Below, piece by piece: positions 34,787 through 46,381 of a DNA stretch of 64,000 bases. Origin of the DNA: Nereocystis luetkeana (Eukaryota > Sar > Phaeophyceae > Laminariales > Laminariaceae); NCBI GenBank assembly GCA_031213475.1, contig JARUPZ010000003.1, positions 16,920,869 through 16,984,868 on the forward strand, in the 5' to 3' direction. Numbering within the stretch: the stretch's first letter is position 1; the number at the start of each line of letters is the position of its first letter. The translations under genes were made by a program, and so were the position numbers. The notes under the pieces were generated by a model. That model made no database searches. It saw nothing but the letters and a program-made list of their open reading frames with translations, and was not told the origin of the DNA.

Positions 34787-35278
34787 CTGCCCCGAACCGA
34801 ACTTTTTTTGGAAAAGTGCGGCCGCACCTGCCGCCCTTTCGTTCTACTGTACCTAGTGTTCGGGTTGGGGTCAGGGTTGGGGTCCGGTTGGACCTAGACC
34901 GATGTGCAAGATAGAATTTTTCCATGGCAGTGGCCGTGCACAAGATATTTTGCAAGGCGGCGATGCAATTAGGGCTATACCCCTGTGTGCAGTCACCAAC
35001 CCTCCTGCTCGTCCATGTATCTACTGTAAAATCGAACGTAGATTTTATAGCGGCATCACGCAGAATCGGTATCAGGTATATTTTTCGGCGGGTGTATTCA
35101 CTGACTGCGGCCGCATTCTGTAACCCATCTCAATCAACATACTGTACCTTCCTGGTATGACATACCTGACACCTGGTATTTGTATCAGGTAGGCCTGATA
35201 CGATGAACACTTTGGCAATATGAAGGACAAAGGAGATGAATGAAGATGAATGAAGATGAATGAAGATGAATGGGATGA

Positions 35279-35366
35279 ATGGGAGACGTGTACGTCAAGA
35301 ACGGGGGGGCGTTTCGGCCAGTGTTCGTTGTATTTCCGCGGTTCCTCGAGCCAAATACACCAGTGG

Positions 35367-35399
<33 letters not shown>

Positions 35400-35438
35400 C
35401 GATAGTGATGATGATGATGATGATGATGATGGTGGTGA

Positions 35439-35470
<32 letters not shown>

Positions 35471-38400
35471 ATGATGATGCTGATGATGACGATAATGAGG
35501 ATGATGATGGTGGTGGTGGTGGGGGTGATGGTGATGATTATGATTATGGTGAAAATGATGATGATGATGATGCTGCGCAGGTGGCTCTGAACGTGCCACG
35601 CGATGCCACGTCGTCGGACATCAAGAAAGCTTACAGGAAGCAAGCCTTGCAGTGGCACCCGGACAAAAATGTAAGTTTGACGTGCGCGAGTGCTGTCGTA
35701 TGAAGGAGAAAGCTGACTTTTCGTGTTGTACGCGCTGCGCAGGGTAGAGGATACCCTCGAGTTTTTGTGGCGTCGTTTGTCTAAAAATAATGAGTAGAAG
35801 GGACTACCATGTAGTACGATGCATACGATGAGAGTGACGAGTGACGATCCCACATGCTGTTACGTGCTTCCGAGCGAAGCTTGTCCAAAGCAAGGGAGGC
35901 GCACACATCAAATCGGCGTTTGGTTTTCACCTGTCCGTTGTCGATAAATCCAGGTCTGAAAATCGTTCGAGGGTGTGTGTGTTTTCATGCGTGTTGTATT
36001 ATCAGTACGTACTGCTCGTAGTAGCATTGATGAAGGGACTAAGGGGGGACTAAAGAGGGGGCTTGCCTGACGGAAACGGCGGCTGGAGATGTCGCGTGTC
36101 TTGGTTTGCAAGGCTGTGCCGCACATCTTGTAGCAAAACGGTTGGACCTTGTTACCGTGCACTGAGACTGCTCTCTTCAGTTGCATGCAAAGGGTGTGAG
36201 GGTATGACAGCGCGATGCCCTGTACAAATGGCCGGGCGGTACAGATAGACTTCCTCATATACATACTCGTACTGTTGTAGTCTTTTTTTGTGACTACTGC
36301 ACTACACACTATATACTGGTAGACACCAGGGCATCACCTTTGACACGAACCTTCCCGTTTACTGTAGCTGGTATAGTCCATACATGGTATGATATCAAAT
36401 GTGGCCCGACATGATTTGTTACATGGTGTACTGCTTAACGTACTCCATACATGTAATCTGACGCATGAAGAGGTCTACGACATTAAATTGTATTTCCAAT
36501 ATGTTTTTGGCATGGTGTCTGGCTCGATGTATGTCTACATATATACGACACGACACATGACACAATTTATGGCATTGTGTATGACATTGTGACATCGCAG
36601 GTAGGCAATGAGGCGGAAGCTCACGTGCGATTCCAAGAGCTGCAGCACTCCTACGCTGTGTTGAGCGATGCACACGAGAGGAAATGGTACGACGAGCACC
36701 GCGATGAGATTCTCAATCCGGCTCGGTACGGTGATGATGGCGCCAACAGCGACGGAGAGGGAGGGGGCGGACGAACCGTCAATCTCACCAAGTACTTCAG
36801 GTAGGGGACGGGGTTGTGCCGCTGCTGAAAAATTGGAAAGATTTTGTGATTCGGGAAGGGGACCCTATCCTTCCAAGGTGGCGCTGGCTCATGCAGGCTC
36901 TATGGCTCAAGAAGTTTGAGGATTTTTAATGGTAGTGTATACGATGGTGGTAAAGAGGCTACTGCTGTGATGGTGGAGTTGTGGTCCTCAAGTGCTGTAG
37001 CGATGCTACCACCTCGCCAATACTTTTGTGGTATCAGGTAGGTGCTGTCGTGCAATGTAAGGTACTGCCTCATACCATAAATGTATATACTGCCTGATTG
37101 GTTTTTGGCCTTTGCCCTTTCGCTGTCTCCGTGTTCGTCGAGCGTTTATAAATATTGAAGGCAGTACGCTTTCTCCAGGGGCAGTGAAGGGAGTTTTTGT
37201 CTCGCGTTTCGCTTGGCGCAGTTGTGCAGTTGTGTCGTGGCGGAAGAATCCTCCCTTTCGGGGGGTATACGCGCTAGAACCACCTACCGCTTTCAGCTTA
37301 CAACCCGATTCATCATTTCGCCTTTAATAATAGTGCGGGGGACAAAAGTAAATACCAGGTAGGACCTGTGGTACACACAAAAACTATGTACCTATCTTTT
37401 TTTACTGACGATATTTGGTCCTATTTTACTATGGTCCCCTGTGATACGAAGTTGTTTTTTGTGATAAGTCGTATTGCAATGTACACCTGGCACGTGTCGC
37501 TTGTACTTCAAGATGTGACCTGCAATGAGAGGTTATCAAACCCTTTTATAACTGATAGTACTGTGCGGAAGCAGGTACCTAACTCTAATTATAAGTAATT
37601 CGAGGCTACTCTTCCCCAAAATGAGAGTGCATTCCTATTCAGAGTTTTCACCGTGGTACATATCATAGACGTAGTGGATTTTAATGAGACAACTCTCAAG
37701 GAAAGTGTCCCGCAAAAGACCTAATGAACGCCTTCTTTCTTCTGGAAACCCTAAATTCCTGCTCGTATGATGTATATGTGTATATATATATATTTGCAGC
37801 GCTGCGGCGTTCGCCGGGTTCGGAGACGATGAGTCAGGCTTCTACCAGACGTACAGCAACGCTTTCCGAGAGGTTTGGGACTCCGAGAGCGAGTGGGGTG
37901 AAGTCTCTTCTGACGCTCGAAATACCAATGTGCGATGGGGACAAGGCGATGCTCCCGAGATGGGCGGCTCTACGTCGACGTATGAAGTGGCGGAGGAGTT
38001 CTACTCTAGTTGGAGCGCGTTCGTGTCTGGGCTGTCGTTCGGGTGGGTGGACGAGTACAACGTCAATGAGGTGAGGAGCTGAAACGAGCACGCGTCAAAT
38101 GTCGAGAGAGTCGTGTGCTTTGCTTTCGGCTGCTTTGCTTTCGGCGGTGATGTCTTGTGTAGAAGCGACCATCATTGATGGCCCTGAGTGTGAAACCGTC
38201 CTCTTCTCTCCCTTTGAAGCGGTCCTTGGTGACCTTGACAAGTGTTTGTGTTGGTCTGGTTTGCTGTTCTCCCGCGCGAATAGGCTGCTACTATAATGTC
38301 TACCTCGCCATACCTGGTGTATTACGAAGGACTCTTTCATGCGAAACGCGGTAGTAGTGCGACCTGCTTTGTGTCTCTCCGTGCAGGCGTTGCTGCTGCT

Positions 38401-41400
38401 GCTCTCCAATAGCTCCATTCTTGTTAGAGAGATACCACCTACTGTATGATCACATATATTACAATAGTACTGGCATCCTTATGAGAGAGATGCCACCTAC
38501 GACCTACGATCACACTGTATAGTATACAATAGTACTGGCATATCACACGTCGGGCAGATCAGATAGATAATCTAGATAGGATAGATCATCTGCAGATCAG
38601 ATAGATAGCAAATCATCTAGATCATTTCTTTGCCGTTATGATATGTTGTACAGGATATGTACAACTCCGGCACGCGTGTCCTTGAAAATGGTTTATGTAC
38701 GCCGCCCACGCGGCAACATGAGGTATAGATCATACCAGGTGCATACCATACTATCAATAGGAGTCTATAGGCCCTGAATTTCGTGCTGTAATAGTGGGAA
38801 TCGTTTATCTGTCTGCAGTATGGTACCTTTAACCTTTACTACTCCTGCTGCAGTATCGACATGATTTTGGCCGCACAGCACAGCACCGACAACATGTTTT
38901 GTTGTGACAGACTCTGTCCTCGTCAATCGCGCCAGCACCCTTCAATCCTACCATACGCTTTTATTTCGGCCTCACGATGATGCCGTACAGTATTGTATTC
39001 GTTCCTGTTTCGCAGCACTGCTCTTCCGCCTTATGCCACCCTTTTCTCTGCCTTTCGAACACACACACCTGGTATCCCCCCCCCCCCGCTCCATGCCCGC
39101 CTCCACCGAAGGCCGAGAACCGGCGTGTTCGAAGGCTGATGGAAAAGGAGAACGGAAGGAAGAGGGCGGTGGCGAGGAGGAAGTACCAGGACGATGTCAG
39201 GGCCCTCGTTGATTTCTGCCGCAGGAGGGACCGTCGGGTCATCCGGCACAAGCTCAATTTGGCCAAGGAGAAGGAAGCAAGGTACGTGGTACCATGCATA
39301 TAGTAACAACAATACATATATATATATACCAGGTATATTATTGGTACTATATGGTACATATCTATAGTGCACACTTGAGTACATATACTTCGTACCAGGT
39401 ATATTTTATTCTGCACTCCGACGCCAATTTGTAGTAAATGCGAATTGGCTGGCGATATGATACACCTGGTAGGGCATATTGACCAGAAGGAGACTCGAGT
39501 ATTTTTGGAGACTGGGAAAAAAAAAAAGATTTTGGTCGTCGGTAGGATCCACGATCAATACCCGAAGCTCTGTATGCATGTTCTGTAGATTCACAGTTGG
39601 AAAGAAGAGTCGTACGTAACAGCGTTGTTTTGGAGAGACTCAAGTCTGTGCTTATATGAAACCATGTATACGGTATGATTCATCGTTGGTGGTGGATATG
39701 CGTGTCGACACTCTTTGTTCCCTTGGGATGGAGGACTGTTGTATGCATGTTCCAGTTACGAAATACAGTCGGCCTGCCCTTACCATACACGCCTTCCATC
39801 TTCTGTCAAGGTTCGCCGGTATTGTGTATAGTGGGCGGTTGCTGTTCGCATGTGTCACTATTGATGGATCGATTGAAGCAAGTTGGTAACAACGACCGTG
39901 CGCTCATTGGATTGGATGTATTCGCGGCTTTGCGTTTTTCTGGCTAAGGCGGTACTCCTCAGGGGCTGGGCTTACCGCCGTTCTTGCTCCTCCTTATCAC
40001 CCGAAGCGCCTGCGTTTTGCACTCTGTCGTTGCGCGTGTGTCCCTTACCATCCTTGTTCAGGGAGAGGAGGCGGAAGGAAGACGCTGCCAGGCAGAAGGA
40101 GGACATGAAGCAACGAAAACAGGACTGGTAAGTTGGAGTCGCTTCAAGCGCGCCGCTTGCCTGCCAATACACTTACAGCATACTACTATATCCCAGGCAT
40201 GCATGTTTTTCTATAGTGTACTATTAGTAGAAACAGTGCAAACTTCGCGGTAGTTTTAGGGGTTGCCTGGACTTGTGAGTCGTAAGGCGGCTAAGGCAAG
40301 ACGTATAAGGCAGGCAAGACACGCAAGGCAAGGCAAGGCAAGGCTAGCGAAGGTAAGGTAATGTCAGACAGGCCGAGGCAAGCCAAGACATGGCAAGGAA
40401 CAGCAAGGCTTGGCAACTGGCGAGTGCGTGTATTGCCTGCAGTAGTTGTTGGTACTGATGGAATGACCGTGGCTAACCGCACCGCCCCTCGGCGCTTTTG
40501 CTTGCGGACTCACCCCCCCACCCGCTCGCTCAATAAGCAGGGCCCGCGCAAGGCAGGCGGAGGAGGAAGCGGAGGAGGCAGCGAGGGCACGGGACGGCGG
40601 GGGTAAAGCTTTTCGACTGGGCGAAACCGAAAGCGAGGAGGAAGAGGAGGAGGAAGAAGACGCCCGCGGCAAGAATAGGAAACCCAAGCGGTACGCCGTT
40701 TTTTCCTCGGAATCCAACCAGATGTATATAGCATAATGCTGCTACTGCAGTAGACTATAATATGTGAGGCTCTCGTCCCGGAGCCAGCGGCTCGAGGCAC
40801 ATGGACCCGCTGAACTTGTAGGGTATTGCTGTATCGATGTACGCTGATTGCGTGTTGGCGTGTTGTGCAAACCGCACAGAAAAAAATGCCTGAAGCGTCG
40901 TTTAGAGAATATACGTGTGGTGTCGACTGTGTGGTAACTCTACGTGTCATTCCAACCCGCCCCGCCTTGTTTTGTCGCTTGTGCTCTTGTCGTGGCGTGG
41001 CTATGCTATTGTCGCTAATTGGCGCGTGCCGTTTCCACCGCATGCCCTTTTGCACGCCGCCACGCCGTCTCTGCCCGATGGCAACCTGTGACATCACCCC
41101 CTGTTCAGGCGAGGAGGGAAGGCAAAGGCCGCGGGTCGGGTGGAGGAGGAGATGACAACGGTGTTCGTTTGCGCGGTGTGCAAGAAGGACTTCAAGTCGA
41201 AGGGGCAGATGTCCAACCACGAGACTTCCAAGGCCCACAAGAAGAAGCTAAAGGCGGGGATATGTTGTATATGTTTGATACTTGCGCTCGCAGGTGGCAA
41301 TGGGAAAGCGCGTATAGGATAAAAATTGAAATTTACTGTTTTATGCTGTACTACAAAGTCCCCCTTTACTGCAGAGGGACAGAGACCACAGCAGGCGTTC

Positions 41401-43609
41401 GTTCCTCGTGGTATCCGGAGAAAAACGAAGCAGCACAAAAAATAACTTCTGAAAAGCGTGAAAGCTAGAGAAAACAGAAGCAGCCACCGTACAAGTAGTC
41501 TGATATATAGTTGTAGTATTAGGGGGGGCCATAGTAAATGTGACCAAATAGTGTCTGGAAAAATAGGCAAATATATAGGTTTTTGTGTGCCGTAGGTCCT
41601 ATTTACTATGGTCCCCCGTAATATTGCGGGGGACCATAGTAAATAGGACCAAACTTTGTTGGTAAAAATAGGTAAATATGTAGGTTTTTGTGTGTACCGT
41701 AGGTCCTATATAGTATGGTCCCCCGTAATAGTTACATACGTCCCATTTTTCTACACGTTTTATTTTGTGTTTTTCGTTTTTCCATTCCAATATAGTTGGT
41801 GCCTTTCTTGTCACCATGGGCTGTGAGCAGGCTAGGCTATACTATTATACTATTAATAGTGTACCACACTTAATTTAGGCGAGGACGGCAACCGCAGCAG
41901 CAACATCAACAACTTAGAGAATGTCCACTTTAAACTACGGCCGTAACGACTGCTGCGGGAAAATGTTGTCCTTTTGTGTTGGCAGTATCCCGCTAGTAAA
42001 TGCTTGCCAGCGCCAAACTGTTACCAGGACGTGTCATCGTTCGAAAGACCCTCCATGTAGTATCGTTGTGGTGTTCACTATCGATGAGGCTTTTTTTTGT
42101 ACCAAGCATTTCTTACTTCTTTTAACCTCCTGAGGCTTAAAGGCTTGAGACGGGACACCTTGACCATAAAAAGCGACGATTGCAGCAACGACCCCCGCAG
42201 GATTGTTGCGGGACGATGTGATACAATGGTTACTGTCGGAGTTTCATCTTTGCAGTATGGGCGCAACCTGGTCCTACCCGTCCGTGTTTGCTGGGTGCTC
42301 AGCCCGCTCGTACATGGTGATTATACTAGAGTTTAGTTGTTCTGGTGGTTATCTTGTATTGACGTTCATACAGTCATAAAAGAGGTTAGTAGCGATTGTT
42401 TCGGTTTATGACTGTCACAGAGTGCCCTTTACCCAATCGGACATTATCACTTGTTTATAATATGGAAGTGCGTTGTCGGGGGGTCAAGCGTCAAGGGTGA
42501 AGCGGATTGCCCCATACCATATACAAGAATTTTCACGGGCGCCTGCAATGTAAGGCAAAGCTTACCCTTTTGAGCTGGGTGATAAACCAACCCGGAGGTC
42601 TTATTAACATACAGAAAATCCCGAAGCTAGAGAAAATGAAGTCTCCGGATTTTGGTTCATTTTTTTGCTTTCCCTCCAGAGCGAGTCCTTCTTAACGATG
42701 TCTTAATAAAAGCGACAGCTACCCTACCTTACTACCAGGCACCACGTAGCGTTTTTGTTGTTCCTGTGCCTGATACCTTGGTAGATCGTTCCTACCAATT
42801 GTGGCCCCACGCCGGTGCCGGGTTGCTCTTTCCGCTGGCTGAAACAACTATTACTATTAATGGACTATACTACCAGGGTATCAAATATTGCACATGGTAC
42901 GGCACTATCATGTTCTTACGTACACTGCTGCACCATGTTTAAGAATATAGCATGCTGACCCCGTCGTGTGGCTGTTTTTTTTCTTACTTCTATCCGACGA
43001 ATGCTGCCCTTCCTATAGGAGCTCGACGCCCAAATGCTGCGCGAGGCCCTGGCAATCCGCAAGCACGACAGTACCACTAGCGACGAGGAAGACAGCGACG
43101 AAAGCACGGACGATGGTGCCCAGCGCTCTGATCACCACGGCAAGGAAGGGGGGCAGGAAGAGGAAGAGGAAGAGCAAGAGGAAGAGGAAGAGGAAGAAGA
43201 TTTCTTCATGACCTCCGCCATGCGAGAAATAAACTCAGAAGACGACGCGAAGGGGCCTCAGGCGGCGTCAGCTCGGCACAGCCGCGATGCCCCTGCCAAA
43301 AACATACCCACTACAGACGCAGATGCAGATGCAGATGATGCAAGAGCGGGTTCAGATTCAGATTCAGACGAGGGGCGGGGGGGCAGGAGACGCGAGGCGG
43401 GCAGCAGGGGGCGCGGTTTGCCAGAGACGAAGGGAAGGCCGAGGGAAGCCTTTAAAACCCACCAAGGCCACGGCGGGCGAGCAGACGCGGAGCCGCGGGT
43501 GGCGAGACGGGCGAAGAAGAAAAGGGGGAAGAAGCCCAACCCGCGGCCCGTACGAGATACGATGAAGCCGACGCACACGCGAGGCGCTTTCGATTTTGGG
43601 ACAAGTAGT

Positions 43610-43666
<57 letters not shown>

Positions 43667-44542
43667 GAGGATAGCAGTAGTGACAGTGGGAGTGGGAGTG
43701 GGAGTGGAAGCGGGAGTGGGAGCGGGGGTGACTCGGGAAGCGAGGAGGACCCAAACCTGCTGGAGACCTTGGCGGCGGCCTCCGCTGCAGCCGGCGAAAT
43801 CGACCCAGACGGAAGCATGCGCACAGCCGCCGCTGTAGCCGCCTCCGCCGCTGCCGTGGCCGCCGCTAACTCGGCCGCAGGTAGGTTCCACCTCACGGGG
43901 GACCTGGGGGCTGCAGTATCGGCCGCCACCTCGGCTGGACTGTCGTGGTGGAAGAAACACAACGCCGAAGATTCTGAGGAGGAAGGGGAAGGGGACAAGG
44001 TAAGGGGTAAGGAAACTTCCAGCGAAGGCGAGGCAAACAAACATCACGGCAACGCTAAGGGTAGCGGACGTCACGGGTCGATGAAAGACAGGCATAGTAG
44101 AGAAGCAGATGGTGTTGCGGAGGTGGGCGGTGGAGCGGAAGGCCATGGGCATGGTCATGGTCAGGGTCATGGTCGTGGTCGTGGTCATGGGTCTAGCAAG
44201 CGCGTGGGTGCGAGGGGAGAGAGTAGCAGCGACGGAGGGAGTAGTGGGCGTGATAAAGTCCCTGAGCCTACCGGAAAGCGCGGCAGCCACAAGGCTGGTA
44301 GTAAGGGGGGGAAGGGGAAGGGTAACGTTGAGAGCGAGCTGGCGGCGGATAAGGGGGCGAGGAGGCGGAGACGACAGGCTCTCAAAGCCGCCAAAGGGGG
44401 GCATGTTACGGCGCCCGCTGCTGCTGGTGGGTCAGGGGGGGAGGACGGCTTGAGGTGTCGAGTGTGCGGTAGACATTTCCACTCGAGGTCGAAACTGTTC
44501 GCTCATGTCAAGGCGGAAGGTCACGCGCTGCTGGCTCGGTAG
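35279..44542 (+). CDS. DNAJC21: DnaJ homolog subfamily C member 21-like (JJJ1 type), 9 exons
   Basis: Hsp70 co-chaperone that recycles late 60S maturation factors. Exons: 35279-35293, 35581-35670, 36601-36800, 37800-38070, 39112-39281, 40062-40127, 40541-40690, 41109-41253, 43019-44542; they join in phase to 876 codons plus TAG. The J domain starts [15 protein letters not shown] and has HPDKN on exon 2. Then come [19 protein letters not shown] (the DNAJC21 post-J block), a basic charged helix with [20 protein letters not shown], a C2H2 finger [20 protein letters not shown], a long low-complexity tail, and a last C2H2 finger [19 protein letters not shown] close to the stop. Human DNAJC21 has about 530 residues with the same order, so the extra length is mainly the acidic, poly-Ser and Gly/His tail of exon 9. 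Exon 1 is inferred; it fits the family length exactly. The donor of exon 8 reads AAG/GCGGGG, a GC type, unless a tiny exon was missed before 43019. Confidence 0.9.
35364..35576 (+). repeat. (GAT)n/(GGT)n microsatellite in DNAJC21 intron 1
   Basis: Long GAT runs with GGT and GAC variants end directly at the acceptor GCTGCGCAG (35572-35580). The tract reads as poly-Asp in frame with the J domain, but the splice from 35293 to 35581 gives the normal J-domain start. Confidence 0.85.
37331..37446. mobile_element. MITE family A copy with ACCAGGT insert
   Basis: Diverged ends (TAGTGCGGGGGAC at the left, TGGTCCCCTGTGATA at the right). GTAAAT is followed by ACCAGGT and then AGGACC: the same site as in the copy at 4504 but with A at the centre. 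DNAJC21 intron 3. Confidence 0.88.
38560..38722 (+). repeat. Dispersed repeat D
   Basis: TTGCCGTTATGATATGTTGT, ACAGGATATGTACAACTC and CGCGGCAACATGAGG align with 12540-12668. DNAJC21 intron 4. Confidence 0.65.
41517..41730. mobile_element. Two MITE family A copies joined head to tail
   Basis: The first copy ends ..CCCCCGTAATA and the second begins TATTGCGGGGGACC, sharing only the TA/TATT junction near 41622. This is insertion of one copy at the target TA of the other. DNAJC21 intron 8. Confidence 0.92.
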
Positions 44543-44565
44543 CAGTAACAGCAGCAATAGTACAT

Positions 44566-44675
44566 TATTACGGGGGATCATAGCAAATAGGATCGAATAT
44601 TATTTGTAAAAATAGCAAAATGTGTAAGGTTTTTGTGGGTACCGTAGGTCCTACTTGATATGGTCACCCGTAATA
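44566..44675. mobile_element. MITE family A copy in the DNAJC21 3' region
   Basis: TATTACGGGGGATCATAGCA at the left and TGGTCACCCGTAATA at the right. It starts 23 bp after the DNAJC21 stop, so the transcript's 3' UTR probably contains this hairpin. Confidence 0.92.
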
Positions 44676-45482
44676 TTAATATTAATAGTATGTCTCTCGT
44701 GTAGTGATGTTGAGGTACATGGTGAAATAGAGAACACGACACCACATTCCGAAAAAGGTTTTGGATGGAAAACGAACGAGGGGAGTGGGATTTATTTCCA
44801 CTTAACAAAAGTACCAGAGGTGGTATTTCTTGTACTTTTGCACGTTGTTCACTGGGTGTATCCGGTAGATCCCCCTGTTTACGCCTTTAAAAATATTTAG
44901 TTGACGTTAATGTTTTTTGGTGTGCGTATCTGGGAAGTTGCTCGATAATGTTCTCGGATTGAAGACGTAATGAAGACTTAAGTGCGGCGATCAACCATTT
45001 TGTCCAACTGGGACAAGTCGTAGAGACTACCAGGTATTGCTGTATGATACATGTAGCATGGGGGGCTTCGATGGACAGCCTGACAGCCTCACCCCCCCCT
45101 CATAGTTCGCTGACTGTTTTTGTCGCAAGGCCTCACACTATACACACACAGTACATATCATGCATATTTCCGATACTTCGTATGATGCTTCCGATACACG
45201 CGATACTGCGCACTCTGTGCAGTCTATTATGTGTAAGTATGCTACCCGAAAAATAACGGGAAAAGGACCCGTTGAGGAGGCTGTTAGAGGACAAATATTT
45301 GGATGATGACAAGCATGGCGATTATCCACATATTGCACAGTTCAAGTCGTCCTTGTTATGTGTTTCATGCATGATTCCGTACGAGGCCAATGCAGCCCTG
45401 ATCACCATTGCATGCATGCCCTGCGCGACGTTCGACGTGTCAGTCATTACCGTGCTGTATAACTGTACTCGAGGACCTTTTA

Positions 45483-45765
45483 CAGTCTGGGAGAAGGGAT
45501 CTTCAGGTTGGTAGGCTGTTCGGATGTTTTAGTTCCTATTGGGATCAAGGCACGGGCGAAGACCCAACCCAAAACCCCTGGCTCTAACCCTAACCCTGAC
45601 CCCAAACCGCAGCCGAAACGGGCCAAAACTCGCCATAAACGCGGCTACACCGAGTTTGCATCGAACCAGGAAATTTCTCAGATGCGGACGACGATTCCGA
45701 AGTGCAGACCACGCTACACATTTTTTAAGTAAAAAACATCCCTAAAAATCCCTTCTCCCAGACTG
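45483..45765. mobile_element. 283-bp inverted-repeat element with telomere-like core
   Basis: Perfect 18-bp inverted ends (CAGTCTGGGAGAAGGGAT at the left). The interior contains CTCTAACCCTAACCCTGACC, similar to telomeric repeats. The direct target duplication is unclear, and there is no coding capacity. Confidence 0.75.
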
Positions 45766-46381
45766 CTAAACCTACTAGGAGGCGAGGCTGTACGATCTGC
45801 ATGACACGGCCCTAGTGTGCCCATGTTAGCCTGACCTGCACCATCTACATACGTACCCGTGGTGGGTCGTCACGGTTTACCATCTTGTCGGCTGGGATCT
45901 GCATACCGTACTCGCAGTATGGCACCGCCCTTCTGTGCACATGTACGCTTATACATACCTACATGTGTGTTTGCCTTGCCGAGTGAGATCTGCATACACC
46001 TGGTACCAGTACACAAATATGATTATACTGCTACTGTAGTGCACCCTATACCAGGTGCCAGGTACCAGGTACTCACCAGGTATTACGGTATATCATCACC
46101 GCCTATTATTACCAACGAAATATCGGCAAGCAAAGTTGCGTACGTACGTGACGTATGAACTGTTGCATCGTGGGATTGAGATGATCTACAACAACAGCAG
46201 TGTAGTGTAGAAGATGTACCTGGTAAATATGTATGGAAAGTGATACATTCGATGCTGTCCACACACACCAAGCAGTACGAGTACGTACACCACACCTGCA
46301 CACTGGAAGTCGGGAGAGAGAGGAGTAGCTAGAGAGGAGAGAGGCGGTGGGTGGCCGGCGGCCTAATTTTCTAGTTTTTTT

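Larger units (their letters stand above)
28943..35278. other. Intergenic region between FAD synthase and DNAJC21
   Basis: No exon I can support in 6.3 kb. Contents in order: telomere-like GGGTTAGGGCTAGGG (29207-29232), a C24 tract (about 29454-29474), a 166-bp inverted-repeat element, (TAC)n, MITE A, SINE family 2, the 832-bp element, a second SINE 2, an array of ACTATTAATA units (34084-34113), MITE B, and GATGAATGAA repeats just before the DNAJC21 ATG. Frames at 29527-30246 and 32867-33526 are open but match nothing. Confidence 0.6.

Noticed and set aside
35260-35580. Poly-Asp N-terminal extension of the J protein
   Set aside because: It is open and in frame, but it is a GAT microsatellite ending in a splice acceptor, and the 15-nt exon at 35279 restores the normal J-domain start.
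43258-44404. Two long minus-strand frames (260 and 346 residues)
   Set aside because: They are antisense shadows of the low-complexity exon 9 of DNAJC21.
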